35,179 bases of DNA. Origin: a virus. Both the position numbers and the translations under genes were made by a program. Shown here piece by piece: positions 5,630 to 14,400 of this stretch; position 1 is the first letter of the stretch; every line of letters begins with the position of its first letter. The notes beneath the pieces are model-generated. The model did not search any database, was not told the origin of the DNA, and saw only the letters and a list, made by a program, of their open reading frames with translations. The stretch is taken from positions 2,063 to 37,241 of the IMG/VR virus record IMGVR_UViG_3300000115_005958, one strand, 5' to 3'.

Positions 5630-8502
5630 TATACTTTAGATTTAAGTTCGTCGATTTGTTTTTGTTGTTCCTTAATTGCTTCAATTAATAGTGGAACAAT
5701 TTTTTCATAATTAACGGCCTTATATCCATTATCTCTTGTAGTAACAGCTTCTGGTAGTATTTCTTCAATTTCTTGGGCTATTACACCTACATCTCTACCT
5801 GTATTACCATGTATAGTTTTTATTTCTTCTTGGTTTAATTCTTTCCAATCAAATGTATTACCACTTACACCAATTACTTTACATAAAGCATCATTAATTG
5901 GTTGGATATTTTCTTTTAATCTTCTATCTGATGTTGAAAATGCTACAACATCATTTGTTGCATCAATTCTACCTACTGTTGAACTTAAAGAAAGACTGTC
6001 TTTTCCTACTGTTAATGAACCTGTTATAATAGTATTATTCATGTAAGTAGTGTTGGTTTGACCTGCTGAAATGCAACTACCTATAATATGACTATTACTA
6101 AAATCTTCAACTGTATTACAAATACCTCCTAAAATACTTGAATTACAGGATGTATTAATAAGATTACCACAACCTCCTCCTATAAAATTAGTACAAGTTA
6201 TTCCTTCAGCTGTAGTGGATTTAATTCCATTACAACAACCTCCTGCTATAGAACTATATGATTGTGATATTATACAATGATCTTGTCCTCCTCCTATACT
6301 AGATGCATTTGATGAAAAAATTTCTAAATCATTACCACCTCCTATAAAGCTAAAAGTTGAATAGCAAATCTGTGATGCTCCACCAGTATTAACTATAGTA
6401 TTAACATTCCCTTTATATATTCCTCCACCTTTAGTATTACCTATTCCCACAAATGAGAAATTTGCACCTTCTATTACATTACCATATCCACCACCGATGA
6501 AACCACCACAAGAGGAAGAAATTATATTTTCTCTCCCACCTACTATAGAATTCATGCTATTAAGAGATCCTGTGATAATATTAGTAAATCCACCTCCAAT
6601 AAAAGAACCAGTAGCTCCAGCTCCAGAAGAATTATTAGAACCAAATTTAATTATATTACCTTTACCTCCAGCAATAGTACTGTGACAAGAATTAGCTGCC
6701 ATAATGTGATCCTCACCAAAGGTTGATATTCTATTATTTAATCCTTGAAATCCAACTCTATCATTACATATTTTAGATTCTATACTACCAAAATTTGATG
6801 AACCATTAACTCTTAAATGTGAATCAGCGGTTGCAGTTGTAGATCCACCTGATATAACATCGATAATACCATTATCATCTGCTAAATCTCCTATTAATAA
6901 ACTTGCTCCATTACTTTGAATACCACTTTTAGCTTGAAATTGTAATGCACAAGTTGTTGGGTTAAATGTTAAATCAGCTTTGGCACATGCTGTATCTGTT
7001 GATGTACCATCTGCTGTTAGTATTCTATTAGTATCTGGTGTGAAAACTGTATCAAATCCCGTTCCTGATGTCCCCGAAGAACCACTTGATCCTGATGAAC
7101 CTGAAGAACCACCTGCACCTGAAGATCCTGATGAACCTGAGCTACCTGATGAACCTGATGATCCTGATGAACCACCTGCACCTGATGAACCACTTGATCC
7201 TGATGAACCTGAGCTACCTGATGAACCTGATGATCCTGATGAACCACCTGCACCTGATGAACCACTTGATCCTGATGAACCTGATGAACCTGATGAACCT
7301 GAAGATCCCGAAGAACCACTAGAACCTGAAGATCCACTTGAACCTGATGAACCTGATGAACCACTTGAACCTGATGAACCTGATGAACCACTTGAACCTG
7401 AAGATCCTGAAGAACCACCTCCTCCACCTGCAGGTAAAGTTACTGTCTTAACATTCACTGCTGTAGGGTGACCTGTTGCATTTTGTGTAATAGAATCTAT
7501 TACTGTAAAAGTACCGCCTGCAACAGGAGAATCTGTAGATGTTGTGTCTGTTCTTGTTGTATCCTCATGATCATATGTTACCTCAAAGTTATTAGCGGTG
7601 GGATTGGTAACGGCAACATCTATATAGGTCCCATTATTAAAAGTAACCCTATCATCATCAACTACATCAAATTGACCTTCTCCCGGACCATTTATAATCC
7701 ATGAAGACATAGTACCAGAACCTGATGAACCACTTGAACCTGAAGATCCCGAAGAACCACTAGAACCTGAAGATCCACTTGAACCTGATGAACCTGATGA
7801 ACCACTTGAACCTGAAGATCCCGAAGAACCACTAGAACCTGAAGATCCTGAAGATCCTGAAGAACCTGATGAACCTGAGCTACCACCTCCTCCACCAGTA
7901 ATAGTTACTGTTATATTATCTGGTGTAGGTTCTGTAACAGTAGCACCTACAAAATTGATAGATTCTACATCTACAGTTAGTGAAGATCCATCATCTAAGA
8001 TTTCAACAGCTTGTCCACTACCTGATGAACCACTTGATCCTGATGAACCTGAGGATCCTGATGATCCTGATGAACCTGAAGAACCACCTGCACCTGATGA
8101 ACCTGAAGATCCACTTGAACCTGATGATCCTGAAGATCCTGAAGAACCTGAAGAACCACCTGCGCCTGATGAACCTGATGATCCTGATGAACCTGAAGAA
8201 CCACCTGCACCTGATGAACCACTTGAACCTGATGAACCCGAAGAACCACTTGAGCCTGCAGCTCCAATAGTTGTTTTAAAAACTTGACCTGTAGTGTTAT
8301 TATATGATAAATAATGGGTTTGTGCTGTTGATAATAACTTACTAGGGTCAATATACATTGAACCTGTTAAAGTTGAAGAACCTGATATTGTTATATCGTA
8401 AGGTTCTGCTCCTGTAAAAGCATCAACAGATTGAGAGACATGCCATGATTGGATTATCTTACCTTGTTGTATTTCTGATTGGTATTTAAATAGTTTTGCC
8501 AT
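5629..8502 (-). CDS. Collagen-like tail fibre with YadA-like head and S74 chaperone domain
   Basis: A 957-residue protein with clear modular order. Residues 1-80 are a probable attachment domain. Three Gly-Ser-Ser triplet tracts (coded by 8017-8260, 7713-7899 and 7066-7430) alternate with two small beta domains and are interrupted by GAGG. Residues about 600-825 carry repeats of the type S-x-I-x-GGG-x-x-N-x-I (FIGGGFTNII, FIGGGYGNVI, SIAGGCCNGI), resembling the left-handed beta-roll heads of YadA-type trimeric adhesins. From about 855, DRRLKENIQPI through GVIAQEIEEILPEAV and a helical tail is the peptidase S74 intramolecular chaperone, which trimerises fibres and then cleaves itself off. The likely role is a trimeric host-binding fibre. 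A late-type box lies 18 nt before the start. Confidence 0.88.
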   Translation of the reverse strand: MAKLFKYQSEIQQGKIIQSWHVSQSVDAFTGAEPYDITISGSSTLTGSMYIDPSKLLSTAQTHYLSYNNTTGQVFKTTIGAAGSSGSSGSSGSSGSSGAGGSSGSSGSSGSSGAGGSSGSSGSSGSSGSSGSSGSSGAGGSSGSSGSSGSSGSSGSSGSSGSGQAVEILDDGSSLTVDVESINFVGATVTEPTPDNITVTITGGGGGSSGSSGSSGSSGSSGSSGSSGSSGSSGSSGSSGSSGSSGSSGSSGSSGSSGSSGSGTMSSWIINGPGEGQFDVVDDDRVTFNNGTYIDVAVTNPTANNFEVTYDHEDTTRTDTTSTDSPVAGGTFTVIDSITQNATGHPTAVNVKTVTLPAGGGGGSSGSSGSSGSSGSSGSSGSSGSSGSSGSSGSSGSSGSSGSSGSSGSSGSSGSSGAGGSSGSSGSSGSSGSSGSSGSSGAGGSSGSSGSSGSSGSSGSSGAGGSSGSSGSSGSSGTSGTGFDTVFTPDTNRILTADGTSTDTACAKADLTFNPTTCALQFQAKSGIQSNGASLLIGDLADDNGIIDVISGGSTTATADSHLRVNGSSNFGSIESKICNDRVGFQGLNNRISTFGEDHIMAANSCHSTIAGGKGNIIKFGSNNSSGAGATGSFIGGGFTNIITGSLNSMNSIVGGRENIISSSCGGFIGGGYGNVIEGANFSFVGIGNTKGGGIYKGNVNTIVNTGGASQICYSTFSFIGGGNDLEIFSSNASSIGGGQDHCIISQSYSSIAGGCCNGIKSTTAEGITCTNFIGGGCGNLINTSCNSSILGGICNTVEDFSNSHIIGSCISAGQTNTTYMNNTIITGSLTVGKDSLSLSSTVGRIDATNDVVAFSTSDRRLKENIQPINDALCKVIGVSGNTFDWKELNQEEIKTIHGNTGRDVGVIAQEIEEILPEAVTTRDNGYKAVNYEKIVPLLIEAIKEQQKQIDELKSKV
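7066..7430. repeat. Gly-Ser-Ser triplet tract 3 of the fibre
   Basis: About 365 bases of degenerate 9-base units (plus-strand form cctgatgaa/cctgaagat/ccacttgat) encode GSS collagen-type triplets with GAGG breaks. It is the longest of three tracts. Synonymous serine codons vary between units, and blocks are duplicated exactly. Confidence 0.85.
7124..7267. repeat. Exact 72-bp tandem duplication in the fibre gene
   Basis: Bases 7124-7195 and 7196-7267 read identically by eye, including the rare gagctacc and cacctgcacc variants. The unit is 24 codons, so the frame and triplet register are kept. This points to recent slippage or unequal recombination. Confidence 0.85.
7713..7899. repeat. Gly-Ser-Ser triplet tract 2 of the fibre
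   Basis: About 187 bases of the same 9-base units as the other tracts. Bases 7736-7815 are identical over 80 bases to 7295-7374 in tract 3, so sequence has been copied between tracts. Confidence 0.85.
8017..8260. repeat. Gly-Ser-Ser triplet tract 1 of the fibre
   Basis: About 244 bases of 9-base units encoding GSS triplets, interrupted by GAGG (cacctgcacc and cacctgcgcc on the plus strand). This tract is nearest the N-terminus of the fibre. Confidence 0.85.
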
Positions 8503-8520
8503 GGATTAAAAATGGGTTTA

Positions 8521-8530
8521 TTATAAATAT
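8521..8530 (-). promoter_or_regulatory. Late-type promoter box before the fibre gene
   Basis: Exact ATATTTATAA on the minus strand in TTATATTTATAATAAACC, ending 18 nt before ATG 8502, in the 31-base gap after the gene ending at 8534. Same orientation relative to the gene as all the other copies. Confidence 0.6.
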
Positions 8531-8533
8531 AAC

Positions 8534-9628
8534 CTATCTATCAATATTCACCAGAATAGTTGTATCTGTTGTTTGAGATGATTGAATTGGTTTTGCTAAT
8601 TTACCTATTGCTAATAATTGAAAATCTTCATCATATAAACCTACAGTTGTTATATATGGTGAAAAGTATGATCCTGTAATTGTACTTAAACGTACACCCG
8701 AGGATGCTGTATTTTCCCAATTTATACTACTACTTGGAAATACTGTAGGTATTTGACTACCAGTAATAGAACTAGGGTTTAAAGTATAGTTAAATTCATT
8801 TTCTGATATTGTAGCTTTATATTGAGTTTCATATAAAGTATAAGAACTAGAAAAAGACATAGTAACATTATTACTTATTATCCAAGCATTTATCCATTCT
8901 TCAGTATTAGTTGAGGCAACAGGAGAAACACCATATTTACTTACTCCATAAACTGCTGTACCATAAAATTCTCCTTCTATACCATCAGCATCTACTAGAT
9001 GTGAATCAAAAAGTGTTACTATTCCATGTTCATATATTATATTACCTGCCATGTAATGATAATTAGCATTACTAGCAGTTGTTTTATACAATAACCTACC
9101 TTCTCCATCATCTTTAATAGAACCTGTAGGCCCTTCTAATAAAAAAGAATTAGGTTGTATATAATCACCCCATAATTTTGAAGGGATGGAAATTACACCA
9201 ATAGGAACTGATGCTGTTGTTGGGGAAGGAGTAGGGAAATTTTTACTAGGCCATAAACTAGTTTGTGGATAGTCATAATAATTAGTATTTTGTACTTGAC
9301 CTATTCTTCTATCCCCTTCAGGAGATGCTCCTATAACAATACTAGAAGTAATTGCATCTTGAGTAAACCCATTACTACTAGATATATAGTTTTGGTAATA
9401 TAATTGTTGAATTGAATCATATACCAATACTTGTGGTACTTGATATGCAGAAATTGAACCTGCCATAACACTACCAGATAATAAAAAATCACCATTTCGG
9501 CCTAAAAATCTATTTATTTCAACGTTAGATTGAGTTAAAGCTAACCCACCTTTATAATAGAAAGATTTATTTACCTCAAATGGAGATATTATTAAGTCCT
9601 GTGAATTTAATTGTTTGTAAGCGCTCAT
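8534..9628 (-). CDS. Phage structural protein, paralogue of the next gene upstream (364 aa)
   Basis: A 364-residue, Ser/Thr/Tyr-rich beta protein without cysteine motifs. The N-terminal YKQLNSQDLIISPFEV and C-terminal ISENEFNYTLNPS ... TTVGLYDEDFQLLAIGKLAKPIQ correspond position by position to FKRLDPEDFIVSSDSV and RNSEYNYTENPS ... TTVGLYNDSNDLLAVAKLSRPIQ in the 353-residue protein encoded at 9634-10695. The two are therefore paralogues from a tandem duplication with diverged centres. The C-terminal motif is one I associate with virion proteins of marine T4-like phages. It lies third in the run 11370-9628 and just before the fibre operon. Likely a baseplate or fibre-attachment component; exact role unknown. 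Confidence 0.75.
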   Translation of the reverse strand: MSAYKQLNSQDLIISPFEVNKSFYYKGGLALTQSNVEINRFLGRNGDFLLSGSVMAGSISAYQVPQVLVYDSIQQLYYQNYISSSNGFTQDAITSSIVIGASPEGDRRIGQVQNTNYYDYPQTSLWPSKNFPTPSPTTASVPIGVISIPSKLWGDYIQPNSFLLEGPTGSIKDDGEGRLLYKTTASNANYHYMAGNIIYEHGIVTLFDSHLVDADGIEGEFYGTAVYGVSKYGVSPVASTNTEEWINAWIISNNVTMSFSSSYTLYETQYKATISENEFNYTLNPSSITGSQIPTVFPSSSINWENTASSGVRLSTITGSYFSPYITTVGLYDEDFQLLAIGKLAKPIQSSQTTDTTILVNIDR

Positions 9629-9633
9629 TCATT

Positions 9634-10695
9634 TTAGAAATCTAATTTCACTCTTACTAGAGCTTCTTTTGTAAAGTCTTTTTGTATTGGTCTTGATAAT
9701 TTAGCTACTGCTAATAAATCATTTGAATCATTATATAAACCAACTGTTGTTGGGAAAGTTTGTGGGTTGTTAATAAAGTATGGATATACTACTTCACCTG
9801 TTGATCCTGATATAAATGATGGATTCTCTGTGTAATTATATTCTGAATTTCTTGCTCTAATAAAAACATAATCTGATGTTAGTGTTTCTTGGGAATTTAA
9901 TTCAAATATATTATCAACTCCTGAAAGACCTACTGATCCAGATATAACATCATATAACTTAGTTGGATTATCTCCAAAAGTATCTGCAGTAGTATTTGTT
10001 CCAATATTTATACCACCACCAGTTGCTGTATTATTATTTAATGCTGTTGCATTTAATAAAATGGTAGAAATATCAGGTAGTACTATACCATAAGATCCAC
10101 TAGCAGGTGTATATCCATTACCTCCATCCCAAGAAGTACCATTTGATCCTGATATTAGTTGGTAAGCTCTTTGTGTACCATAAAAAGTTGGTAAAGTTAC
10201 TTGGTTTGAATCATCTGTTAAATGGATTGCAGTATAATTACTATTATTACTTTTTAAAGCTAAATTTAAAGAACCAGGTAATAAAGATTGTTTATATCTT
10301 GCTCTTTCAATACTAATAACATAAAAATCATTATCTGCACCACTACCTGTAAATGTTGGTCCAAAAGTAAATTTTGAATTTTCATCTTCTAGTACTAATG
10401 TTCTATATTGACCGTAAATAGTTGTTGTTGGAGATATAAAAGGTACTGAGGAATCAAAATTTACACCTCCACCACCATTTTTATTAGCATAAGCAATTTG
10501 AAATTGTACCGCTGCTGTTATATCTGATGAAGATGTTTGATAAACACTTAAATAATAAGGACCCGACGTTCCTTCTTTTTGTGTTGAAGATGAAAAATAG
10601 GTATTAAGTGATGGGGAATTATTACTCCATACTGTTGAAGTTACCGAATCGGAACTTACTATAAAATCTTCAGGATCTAATCTTTTAAATGCCAT
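9634..10695 (-). CDS. Phage structural protein, paralogue of the next gene downstream (353 aa)
   Basis: A 353-residue beta-rich protein starting MAFKRLDPEDFIVSSDSVTS. Its ends match those of the 364-residue neighbour (see 8534-9628), notably NYTENPSFISGS and TTVGLYNDSNDLLAVAKLSRP, while the middle differs in length and sequence. Five bases separate the two genes and six separate it from the 222-residue gene before it, so all three share the transcript from the late-type box at 11401-11410. The repeated C-terminal module probably docks both proteins to the same partner. No signal peptide, membrane segment or enzyme motif is visible. Structural role inferred from neighbourhood and motif. Confidence 0.75.
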   Translation of the reverse strand: MAFKRLDPEDFIVSSDSVTSTVWSNNSPSLNTYFSSSTQKEGTSGPYYLSVYQTSSSDITAAVQFQIAYANKNGGGGVNFDSSVPFISPTTTIYGQYRTLVLEDENSKFTFGPTFTGSGADNDFYVISIERARYKQSLLPGSLNLALKSNNSNYTAIHLTDDSNQVTLPTFYGTQRAYQLISGSNGTSWDGGNGYTPASGSYGIVLPDISTILLNATALNNNTATGGGINIGTNTTADTFGDNPTKLYDVISGSVGLSGVDNIFELNSQETLTSDYVFIRARNSEYNYTENPSFISGSTGEVVYPYFINNPQTFPTTVGLYNDSNDLLAVAKLSRPIQKDFTKEALVRVKLDF

Positions 10696-10701
10696 ATCTT
10701 A

Positions 10702-11370
10702 TTATGTTAAGGATTGTTGAGTTACTGTTACTGGGATTGTTATTCTTGCGCCACTATCTAATCCTGTTACTGTTAATGTTGTTCTTAATAATTTGTTTGA
10801 ACCAAATAAAGTATTAACTGTAGTTGAAGTTAAGTTAAATTGAGTACCTATAATTGTTTTAGTTACATTAGTACCAAGTGTTTGTGTAGCGGTTGAATTT
10901 GCTGATGTTGCTGCTGCTGTTTGGATACCTTGTCCTGTAAATGTATTCATTAATCTTACATCTCCAATAGTTGCACTATATCCTGATGTTTCGAATACTT
11001 GTTCATTACCTAAATAATTTAATGTTTGAGGTGTTACAGCTAACTGAGCACCTTGTTTTAAAGTAATAGCGGCAAAACCTAAATCCAATACTGGTAGTTT
11101 TGCTGTACCTCTAGGTAAAGTAGTTAACTTATATTTCATTATCTGCAATTCACTTGGAAATGCTTCTAGTAAAGGCATGTTATCAATTGCCTCTCCATAA
11201 TAAGCTGAACCCGAAGGGTGATTTGGATTGTATAATGTATAATCAATTTCATCATCTCCTAATGCAAATTGTGTAATTTGAAACGAAGAATCATTTCTAG
11301 CTAACAATTCTCTACCTTTGGTTGTTAAGATAGCATCAACTGTTATTACTGCGTTATTTAAATATCCCAT
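10702..11370 (-). CDS. Phage structural protein, ITKKGRELLA-type (222 aa)
   Basis: A 222-residue protein starting MGYLNNAVITVDAILTTKGRELL. The first 70 residues contain a pattern familiar from virion proteins of marine T4-like phages: T-x-K-G-R-E-L-L-A, then FQITQFALGDDEIDY and a Tyr/Pro-rich loop ending in MPLLEAFPS. The remainder is Thr/Gly/Ala-rich and predicted beta. It is first in its operon, with two late-type boxes upstream (11401-11410 and a variant at 11382-11391). The family is recognised by motif only. It has no enzymatic signature and is probably a baseplate or tail-associated adaptor. Confidence 0.72.
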   Translation of the reverse strand: MGYLNNAVITVDAILTTKGRELLARNDSSFQITQFALGDDEIDYTLYNPNHPSGSAYYGEAIDNMPLLEAFPSELQIMKYKLTTLPRGTAKLPVLDLGFAAITLKQGAQLAVTPQTLNYLGNEQVFETSGYSATIGDVRLMNTFTGQGIQTAAATSANSTATQTLGTNVTKTIIGTQFNLTSTTVNTLFGSNKLLRTTLTVTGLDSGARITIPVTVTQQSLT

Positions 11371-11400
11371 GTTGTGTTTTTATATAAATATTGTTATATG

Positions 11401-11410
11401 TTATAAATAT
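11401..11410 (-). promoter_or_regulatory. Late-type promoter box before the 222-aa gene
   Basis: Exact ATATTTATAA in ATACATATTTATAACATATA on the minus strand, 30 nt before ATG 11370. A second near-copy, ATATTTATAT at 11391-11382, lies 11 nt before the ATG, so either or both may be used. Confidence 0.55.
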
Positions 11411-11419
11411 GTATTCTTT

Positions 11420-14400
11420 TTAAGATTCTATTACTCCTTTAGAAATTAAATCATTTACTATTACAGAAGCACTTTTTGTTAAATACTCTGTTGGAAAATC
11501 AGGGAATAAAATACCTGGTGTTGTTTGTAATTCTAAAATACTTAATGAACCTGTATATAATCCTTCACTATCCGCTTCTGGTGAAGAACCTGTAAGATAA
11601 CCTCCTTGTAATGCAAATGATCCAGTTGATAGTATTGCTTGACCAACACTTCCACTTGATAATGTACCATAAGGGAATGGCGTATCCAAGTAAAGTGAAT
11701 TAGGATTTACAACTTTTCTTCTTACTAGGAAAAAATCTTTTTGTATTGATTTATCTACTGGTCTATCTAATCTAAGTTTTACTTTACCAAAAGTACCTGC
11801 TGCACTTGAACTAATATTTTCTTGTGGTGCAAATACCTCTAAAACTCTATATGTAAAGTTTTCATTATTAGCAAATCTAATTTCATCATTTTCTTGAAAT
11901 TCTATTGGGTTCTCTATTGTATCAAAAGCCGTGGTACTTGGTTCTACATTACCCGGAAAATATTGTGATGTGCCTGGTTCATAAGGTAAATCACCTTGAT
12001 AAAATCCAGTACCATATGCTTCATTAAAGTTAGAAGATGACATTTCTATAATTGAATAGTCTATTCCAGTTGATCCTGAGAATGTCCAAAAGGGGGCTAA
12101 TGCTATATTTGCTCCTGCTAGTAAATGATCTTGAACCCCTATACCTTGTATTTTAGTTGGGGTATAAGCTCCATTATATGCTATTGGGAAGAACATTCCT
12201 TGAACATAATCTCCTCCTCTAGAATCTTTAAATCTACCAGAAATTGACCAGTTAAGTTCATTACCTGCTTTAATACTTTGTCTACCAGAATTAGCTGAGA
12301 ATATCCATTCTAAAGCTATAACACCAGATCCATTTTTAGGATGTCTTTCTCGCATTAAACCTAAATCAAATAATGTTTCAAACATTTCCCATTCGGCATA
12401 AACAATAAGACCTTCTTCAGGTACTTTAACTCTAGAAGTTGTCCATCTATCTAAATTTGAATTATATCTAGGACCTAAATTTTGATTACTTTCTAAATTT
12501 CCATATTGGAACCAACCATACTCATCTACATTCTTTAATAGAAAAACATCCCCTGTTTGAGTATAAACTTTACAATCAATATATTCTAAATTGAATGGTT
12601 CTGATTTTAAAGTACTAGGTTCAGTAATATTACCATAATGCATTTTTAAGTGGATTTTTAATTCCTCCCTTGTTCTATTTGTTTCACTAACAAAAGTAGT
12701 AACTACAGATGTTTGCATTGATATTATCTGTTCATTATTTAAATCATCTCCAGCATTTACACCCCATGGTGATGTATTTATAGGAACATTATCGTCTGAT
12801 GGGTAACTTGCAGCACCAGCTTTTACATCACCTACTCCTGTTCCTGCTACATATGGAAGAGCATAACCAGTAGATGGAAGAGATGGAAATACAGAAGGTT
12901 GTGTAATTGCTTCAGAAGGATCTAAAAAGTAATCAACTGATTGTAAAGGTGTATTTTGATCAATAGAAGCTGTACCTACAGCTGAAAATTGAGCAAATGT
13001 AATAAGATTAGCATTATCGTCATCATATCTTGAAATATAACCTGAACCTGATAATGGGATAGTTGGTGAGTAATTTTCTCCAGAATTTTGAGAGTAACAT
13101 ATTGGTGTTACATATTCCATTGTACGGCTAATAGGAGATGGAGAACCTAAAGATTGATATTTACTATTAATATCTTTTACAGCTAATTTACCTACAGTTG
13201 TGTTTGGGAAAACAGCTTTAAAAGTATCTATAGTTATAGGTTCTAATGATGGTGGTAAAGCATTACCTTGTTCATCAATTAAATAACTTAAATTTACTCT
13301 GGTTAAACCATTAATGTTTGGGTATGGATCATCTAAATCATTAAAATATCCAAAGTAGGCATCTCTTAATTCTACAGTTGGGTTTTTACCATATGTTCCA
13401 AAATCTCCAACAGACCATACGTTTAATTTAGCACTAGTAGATTTTACCCCATCATATCGTGGATTAATTGAACGTAATGTTGTGTAGTTAGAATCTGGTA
13501 CTGCAGCTTTAACTGCTTTATTATCTAATATTTGTTCTTGATTTATTGGAATTATTGGACCCGATTCATTATTATAGTCCACATCCATTAAATATTCACT
13601 TGGTCTTTGTAATATAAAGTTATTTAACATAGGTTGGCAATCCAAAGCTAAGTTAAATGGTAAGGCACCAGCATAGTAAGTTGGAACTATAAAATTAGTA
13701 TTTTGAGGTTGTCTATAATTACTAAAAGCAGGTACAAAAGGAGTTGTTAAGGGAGAAAAAAGTGACTGTGATGGGTAAATACTAGCTGAGAATTCTTGTA
13801 TTACTAAACCAGTTCCTGGTCCCTCTTTTTCTACTTCTATAGAAAACCTATGAATATCATTAGCATTAAATTGACCTGGGTATCTACCAGTTACAGTTGC
13901 TGTTCCTGTAGAAGAATATGTATTTGTTCGTAAAAATTCTAAACTTAACATTTCTTCACCTGTATTTTGTGGTTCAGGTATAAGATTAGATCTTCTTAAA
14001 AGTATACTACTTGTAATACCAAAATTTGCTGAACCTCCTTCTCCAGAAGCTGTTATTTCTACTTTAGGTGAATTTGTTAGTGATCCATCTGATGTTTTAA
14101 AATCAAACTGTTGTCCCGTTAAAGTACTTCCATTAATTTGTCCTGCTTTTAAATCTTTAAATTCATATTCAATATAATATATATCTCCAGGGTTGGCATA
14201 AGTAGAAGTAGTATCCGTACTAAAATTAACGTCTTTAAATGCTCTTATAGGGGTATCTGTAAAAGTAACTGTTGACCCTGAATATATTGAACCTGAAAAA
14301 CCGCCAAGCCCTGTTGCGGGATCGAAAATTGAAGAGGTTATAATAAAATCACCTTGTGAGCCTGTTCTTTTTAAATAAGCGTTAACAACACATTCATTAT

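Noticed and set aside
7066-8260. CRISPR-like array
   Set aside because: The units are 9-base coding repeats without unique spacers, inside an open gene.
6980-8287. Long plus-strand frames full of Asp-Glu-Pro repeats (such as 6980-7471 and 7955-8287)
   Set aside because: They are the antisense reading of the Gly-Ser-Ser codon repeats. No leader, promoter box or recognisable domain supports them, and the opposite frame encodes a complete fibre.
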